64,000 bases of DNA from Alviniconcha marisindica (lineage: Eukaryota; Mollusca; Gastropoda; Provannidae), in assembly GCA_018857735.1 (NCBI GenBank), contig JABMCL010002055.1, forward strand, positions 1,565,001-1,629,000. Direction: 5' to 3'. The notes under the pieces were generated by a model. That model was not told where the DNA came from and did no database searches. It saw nothing but the letters and a program-made list of their open reading frames with translations. Below, one piece after another: positions 25,701 through 33,125 of the stretch. Position numbers and translations under genes: made by a program. Each line of letters opens with the position of its first letter. Position 1 is the first letter of the stretch.

Positions 25701-28700
25701 TTCTATACCAAAGAGCTAGAATGTTATGCCCAGCTGTTGAGACTGGGCACATCTCCAGCTATAAACAGAATATTTAACATGACGAGGTGACCACACTCAT
25801 GCATGCTTAACCTGGTATTCCAGAGCAAGTGTTCTTGCTCTGCACAACCACCACTCCTACATTCTGCTTACCAGGTCTGGGAACTGTCCAAGTTTCTATG
25901 ATTTTCAGAGATTTGGCCATCAGCCATCTGATGGGGCCAAAAAAGTTCTGAGGCAGAAAGGAAAATGGAGTCCATTTTTTTTCATTTTAGAGTTGGTTTC
26001 TCAAAATGGTCTGCACAGATACAGGCAAATCAAAATATGCGTCAATCACATTGTCTCCCCTGGAATGCATCAGTGGCCTGTGTGCATCAATGTGTCAACA
26101 AAAACAAACAAACAAACAAAGAACACCATAAACCCAAAGAAGGCAGCCTGTTCAATACCCGAGTCACACTGCCTTTGCAGACACTTCCCACAAGCATAGG
26201 TATGGTACACTTCAAACCTGCCTTCACAGATCTGGGAATTGCAAGCTGAACTTGAGTCAAAGGCAAGTCACTGTTCCCCTGGAGATGCCATTGCCGTATG
26301 CTGGAGTCACCTCCCCCAGTCACCTGCCACACAATGATTCCATGTCAATAAGTATAGCAAACTTATCAGAAAAAGTTTAGGCTTTTTCCTTAACAAAAAC
26401 AAACAAACAAACAGTATGCTTGGAAACTGATCAGAAGAAGTACAGACATTTTCCTTACTCCCCCCAAAAAAGAAGAGAGTTTAAGCTTGGAAACTTATCA
26501 AAAAAAGTTTGGGCTTTTTCCTTTACAAAAAAAAAAAAAGGATAAACTTTTCAATAATCAAACAGACATTGCCTGTGACATTTTCCTAACAGTCAGTGAG
26601 AGCATGGCACCACCAAAGACAAATAAAAATCAGCGTCAAGCGGGAACGCTAAAATATTTTCAACAAGAATATGGTCTACTTGTACAAGAAATTCTGAATG
26701 AAAACAAACTGAGAGATATAAGTAGTACATTTAAACATCTCTAACTTACCTCCAAAATTGTGGGTGTGGGTGCACACACCTCATGCTGAGGTAACACACT
26801 CCATACATACATAACACATCTCATTCATATGCGACACACCCTATGCACATACATAATACCACATACATACACACATAATATACCCTTTGCATGAAATTAA
26901 ATAACGTACCATATACAGACATTAGACTATGAATAAGTCACACAACATCTCCTGTGCACACATATATATCACACATTGCAAATACACAAAGTGCACTATG
27001 CATACACAGAGAGATGAAGGCACCACTTAACCCTTTCCTTGCCAAAGACTGTGCTACTGATGTGATCTTTTCCACGAACCGTCAGTCACACACAGGTCAA
27101 CCCAAAATATTCATTTTCCAGACTTTTGCCTCTGCTGAACAGGTATAAACAGTCAGAATTCCAGTAGGATGACCTATGACATCTTTCTGAGAGATGGCAA
27201 CATCTTTCTGAGAGATGGCAAATCTCGCCATTAAAGTCAAACAATGTCACATGGCAGGGAAAGGGTGAAGAACACTTCCACCACGGAGTGCCTTGATTTC
27301 ACTTCAGAGCACCTTTAAATGACAGGCACTGAGCTGTGGTTGCGCCAACCGTTTACACAGACCCCTCCCTTACCAAAGTCTTACCACGTAAGATTCATCC
27401 TCACTGGCAGCCAAACTCCAGATGCTGCGACCCTGCAAATAACAAAAAGATATCCTTATCTTTTTTACTGATTGCAATCACTGAAGTCAGAATGCAGCTG
27501 CTGGAGTGGTGGGTGACACTGCACTTGTGTGTATGACAGGATGTACAGGTATGACAGGATGTACAGATATGACAGGATGTACAGGTGTGGGGAAACAGCC
27601 ATCTTTTCACCCAACATTGAGTGAACCTCTAGGTTTTGGCTGAGGAACGTAAACAAACAACTGATTACTGATACTTTTCTGAGAAGAACAACCTGCATTT
27701 CTTCAGGAAAGATTCCCAGTTGGCACAACAAAGTATGCATGCAAAACCTAAGCAGAAAAGTGAAAGCAGATAATTGTAATGCACTTCAGAAGTTCATACT
27801 GATCAATAATTTCCAAACGTATATCATCATATTAATAAAGACAGAAAAGATCCACTCAATACTGACAAGTGCCATCATCTTGAATTTCAAAGTAGATCAC
27901 AGAGAGGATTTAAAAAAAAGAAGGTTTGCAGTGATTAATCAGTGACTTCATCTCGATTTTTATAAAGTGAATCACAATAACCATAGAAAATACTGGCTTA
28001 ATGCTGACTAATGTCTTTATCTTGAATTTCATAAAGTACATCACAGTGAAGATGGAAACTATGGATTTATGTGAACATCTTCACCTTGTGTCCTCTGTGT
28101 TTGTGCAGAATGTCCCCGCTGTAGCTCCACACGATGCAGTGAGCATCCTGAAATGAACATAAAAGATATAAAAAACACCAGGTCTTGATATTGGCAAGAA
28201 CTACAACAAACTGACGGGAATGGAGTCCATTTTGTGCTCTGGAAATGAACTGAAATCTGACAGTTGTAATGAATCTGAATGAACCTCTCAGGAGGCCTTG
28301 GTGATTCAACTCAGGGGAAAACACAAATAAAAGAAATCACTTTATGCTGGGTTCAAAACGGGATCGATTTTCAACCAAACCAAAAATGATGACAACCCCC
28401 CCCTCCACCTCCCCCCCACACCACCAACCAACCATACTGTCAAAGTGTCATACTGTCATACCCACCTCCCGAGTTCAGTTCAAAACTGGAAAACCGATAT
28501 GCACTCTTTGGAAACAGTTCCAACTCACCTCCCCAACACTGACGAACAGTTCAGAGAGCAGAACAACATCCCACACTCTCCCTGAGTGGCCAAACAAGGT
28601 CAACATGGGTTCAATGGTCACACGGTTCCAGTCCATGACAATGCTGGCACTGTCACTGGGGGTGTGCATCGTGGATGCCAGGAAATGCAGCTGATACACG

Positions 28701-31700
28701 ATAATGCTGCGATCATCCGATACAGAGCAGATCCGCTGCAGCCCCTGCATGGTAGAAGATGGAGAAGATCACACCCTGCAACAAAGACACAAGATTACTG
28801 ATAAGAAACACTGCAGCATTCTCAAGCAGTATCTGTTGAAGGTCTGAAGATGGAAACAGATGCAACAGTTCTGTTGTAATAAAAAAAAATGCTGCACGCA
28901 GATTTTTACAATGGTCTCTGACCATGACAAATACTGGTGGAATCTTACCACACAAACAATCTTTGGTGATGATCTAATGCTGTGGAATTTACAGCACAGT
29001 TTCCAATCATGATCCAACATTGGTGGGACTTTACACCACAGTCTCTCCATATGACCTAACAATGGTGTGATTAATAACATTGCATAGCTGTCAACCTTAG
29101 TCCAGAGTTTGTGAACCTGTATTTCCCTTATGCAGGCCAGGGTCTTTTGTTTTTTCGCTGGTAGCAGCAGCGTTTTGAATTCCAACCAGCACATGTAGCA
29201 GTGGAAGGAAGAAGCAATGTTGCTAAATATGCATGCATGACTTCAAATCTCACTTCTGACAAGATTTCTTAGCCTATTGCACTAGGCCAGTCAGTGTGCA
29301 TTTGGCAATGGCGTGTGTCGGCTGCTCATTCAACAGTTTTTCAGTCTTTTTGCTCAGTTTAAAACAACACCTCATGAAAATTATGTTTTCCTGTATCCGT
29401 TTTCCAGTATGGCCATATCCCCCCAAAATAATGAAAAAAAATAGGATTTTATACTGGTAAACTGTATGGGTTGACAGGGATGACATTCACAGTGAGATTT
29501 TACAACACAACCTGCAATATGGCTTCATAATGGTGGTAGTTTGGACCAAATCTTTCATGAGTGTCTTGCCTGATGTCCAGTCAGCCGGTGAAGGACTGGC
29601 CGAGCCTGATCATCACCACAGTCACCATTGCCTGGTGACCACATCACCACCTGGTTAAACACTGTACCAGCTGCCAGCACCAGGTCAGACCAGCTACTGC
29701 CGATAAAGTGGGCACAGTAGCTTGTATTGTCAAGGAAACGTTTTGTTCTCCATCAAAACCTCATATTTTTGTTAACATAAATCAACAAACTGTCAGTAAT
29801 CCAAACAAAACAACAAAACAAAGAGAGAAAGAGAGAAAACAAATTCCTGTAGCAACCGAGATAGCAAGCACCATCCAGATGTTTTTTAAAGTGAATAATA
29901 ATGTATCTGACAGTGCACTTCACTGAGGTATTTACCTTCCAACACACAATCTGAGGATGTGAAAAACAGTTGGGGCGTGGATTGGGGGTGGGGAGAAAAA
30001 TAGACAGGGAGGGAAAAGGAATTTCTATAGCCTGTGATGCGAAACCCCCACCCCTTGCCAGTAAATGTAGTTTTTGTTTTGTTGTTGTTTTGTTGTTGTT
30101 GTTTTTGGGGGGGGCCGGGAAGCAGGAAGCAGCACATAACAAGTCTGCAAAAGGATACAGAATACATTTCTCAGTGCAGGTCACTCTCTGCAGGATGACA
30201 CCGGTGTGCCAGTCCCAGTGCAGAACAACATTGTGAGCCAGTGCCAGGCCCAGGGTCCACCTGTCCCCACTCTGAAAATCACACACTTTGTAAAACACAA
30301 CTTTTCTCCTTTCATCCTGAAAATCACACCGTTTGTGAAACAGCTTTCCTCATTTCATCCTGAAAATCACACCATCTGTAAATCACAGCTTTCCTCATTT
30401 CATCCTGAAAATCACACCGTTTGTGAAACACAACTTTCCTCATTTCATCCTGAAAAATCACACCTTCTGTGAAACACAACTTTCCTTATTTCATCCTGAA
30501 AATCACAGTTTGTGAAACATAACTTTTCTCATTTCATCCTGAAATAGTGAAAATCCCACCTTTTGTGAAACACAACTTTCCTCACTTCATCAAGCAAGAT
30601 TTAAACTGAGCCATTCATTTTCCACACAAGCTGCCAGCACACTGTCCCTGTAGCGTGCATTGCTTGTCATAAGGTGTCTGAACAGAGAAACTGGGACATA
30701 CAGTATTTACACACAGCAGAACCCCTGTTGAAAGACGACCCTGAGCAGACACCACCACCCCTTTCTTTTAAAGACCACTTTTTCTGAAACCTTCCCTTCC
30801 ATGTAAATGAAGCCCTGATCTAGGACCACCCCTCTTTTAACCCCTTCATTCTTTCACCAGTAATCTATTTTTAATTGTAAAGGTATCATAAAATGAAGCA
30901 CAAACAAGGAAGAGCATTAGACAAGCCTGGACATTTTACTTATAGATATATTCAAACCATAGATTGGATAATTAGAGACCATTTGTGTATCCTGTGAATA
31001 TCACACACTAACGTCCACTGTGTAATACAGGACTTCTTACTACTTAGTCAATGGCTGTTCCGTCAACATAAACAACTACCTGTAACCAAGCAACATCCCA
31101 GATCCAGTCTTCAACTTTGTGAACAGCAGTGGCAGCCTGTAGTCTGAAAAACAAGGATTACTAAAGGTCAGGTATACTTTAAGGCTAATTTAATTACTTA
31201 AAAATACCTGATTTCCTCTCTCATTGGTTTAAAATTGGACAGCAATAAAAATGGAAAGACAAAAGAGCACTCAGATAAAGACCACACCACTTTTAAAACA
31301 TGTTTTTTCTGAAACTTTTCTCTTCTTTTAATCCCCCCCCCCCCCTCCATTAAAACAGCAACCCCACACACTGACCCACTCCCAAAACAGAAGATCAAGG
31401 TGCACCACACTGTTGCCTGATTTTTCAGGGGGTCTCCCTCTTCAATTGTATCGCAACTCTCACACCCAAACACCCATACCTTGCTAGTCTAACGCAATAT
31501 GAATATATATATATCATGATCACCATTGTACAGTTCTTCCCTGTTACTGTGTTAGTCTTACTGTGTTACACTTGTAGGGCAGCGGGGTGGGGAGTGAGGG
31601 AAGCAGGTTGGAAGCATGAATAAAGAGTCACAAATCAGAGGTGGCTATAAGTATAACATAACTTTTATTTACACCAACCTGAATCAGACGCATTGGTGCC

Positions 31701-32114
31701 CAGGCAACAAGCTCACACTAAAACACAACCTGCTTCTGCAGGGACACTGGGGGAAAGAGGACGCGGCAGGCCCAGCGCGCAAATTTTAACACTTCAGATA
31801 ATTAGGGCCATAAAACTCCCGACCAATCAAAAAAGAGAAAGGACAACAGGAAAGAAAAGGTTAAAGGGTCTTGGCCCCGGACACACACAATGCACTCGGT
31901 TACACACTGTTAGCGTTACAAACTCTCTTTCACTAACCTGGAAGAATGAGAATCACTGTTGTCAGTAGTCTCCACATCCTGTGTCTTCATGTCCAGCTGT
32001 AAAATCCTGACACATTTGGCTCCAAATACACACACGTGTTTTCCACCACAAACTGGACCTGCATCATAAGAAGAAAAGTTGTACAAGTACGACAACAGAG
32101 AGAGAGAGACACAC

Positions 32115-32152
<38 letters not shown>

Positions 32153-33084
32153 CATTCTATGTCATGAAAGAAGTGTTATTTCAGATCTAATTCTGGACTT
32201 ACATCTCTAGTCTAGACTAATGCTTTAAAACAAAAATTTATACAAGTGGCCAATTCTATTTTCAAAATTACCTGATGCCAAATTTTGTATTATATATTCA
32301 TGAATGCACAATTTGCAATGTCGAGACCCATTTATAGATTATATAGTGTATTAGTACAGTCTAACTCCATGAGATGAGTCCATGTAGATAACCACAAAGA
32401 ATATGGAAAGGGAGATTGGAGGGGGGGGGATATAATGACGAGGTGAAGGGCAGGGTTGGAGGGTGGGGGTGGGGGGGGGGGGGATGGGAGGGGGGGGGGG
32501 GGGGGGGGGGGATAGGAGAGGGGAATTAAGGAATTGACCACAACATGATTTTGGGGGGGGGGGGGGGGATTAGGAGAGGGGAATTAAGAATTGACACAAC
32601 ATGATTTCTGAAGGGGGGGGGGGGGGATTAGGAGAGGGGAATTAAGAAATTGACCACAACATGATTTCTGAAGGGGGGGGGGGATTAGGAGAGGGGAATT
32701 AAGAATTGACCACAACATGATTTCTGAAGGGGGGGGGATTAGGAGAGGGGAATTAAGAAATTGACCACAACGTGATTTCAGCTGCCATCAAAAAGAATCA
32801 ATGTCTTTTGCTCTGTTGAGTCTCTTTGGCAGCCTGTTGTGGAGGGTGGGTGTCTGCGCAGAGAATGAGAGATAATGCAAACTCTTTGGTCTGTTGCACT
32901 ATATTAGTTACGTGTGTTCAGGATTTGTTACCCAGTCGAAATCCATGGACTGTTGTGCAGGGTAGAGTGAGGAATGCTGTCTGCAGTTTCCCTGTCCCTG
33001 CCTGGTACATCTGTACCACACTGCCACATCCTGGGAGATGACAGATAATTACTTTTGTACACCCAGGCAAACTGCTGGTAATAA

Positions 33085-33125
<41 letters not shown>

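Noticed and set aside
31500..31930. A separate gene or transposon between WDR6 exons 3 and 4
   Set aside because: An unusual-looking stretch, but no reading frame, terminal repeats or second copy in the window.
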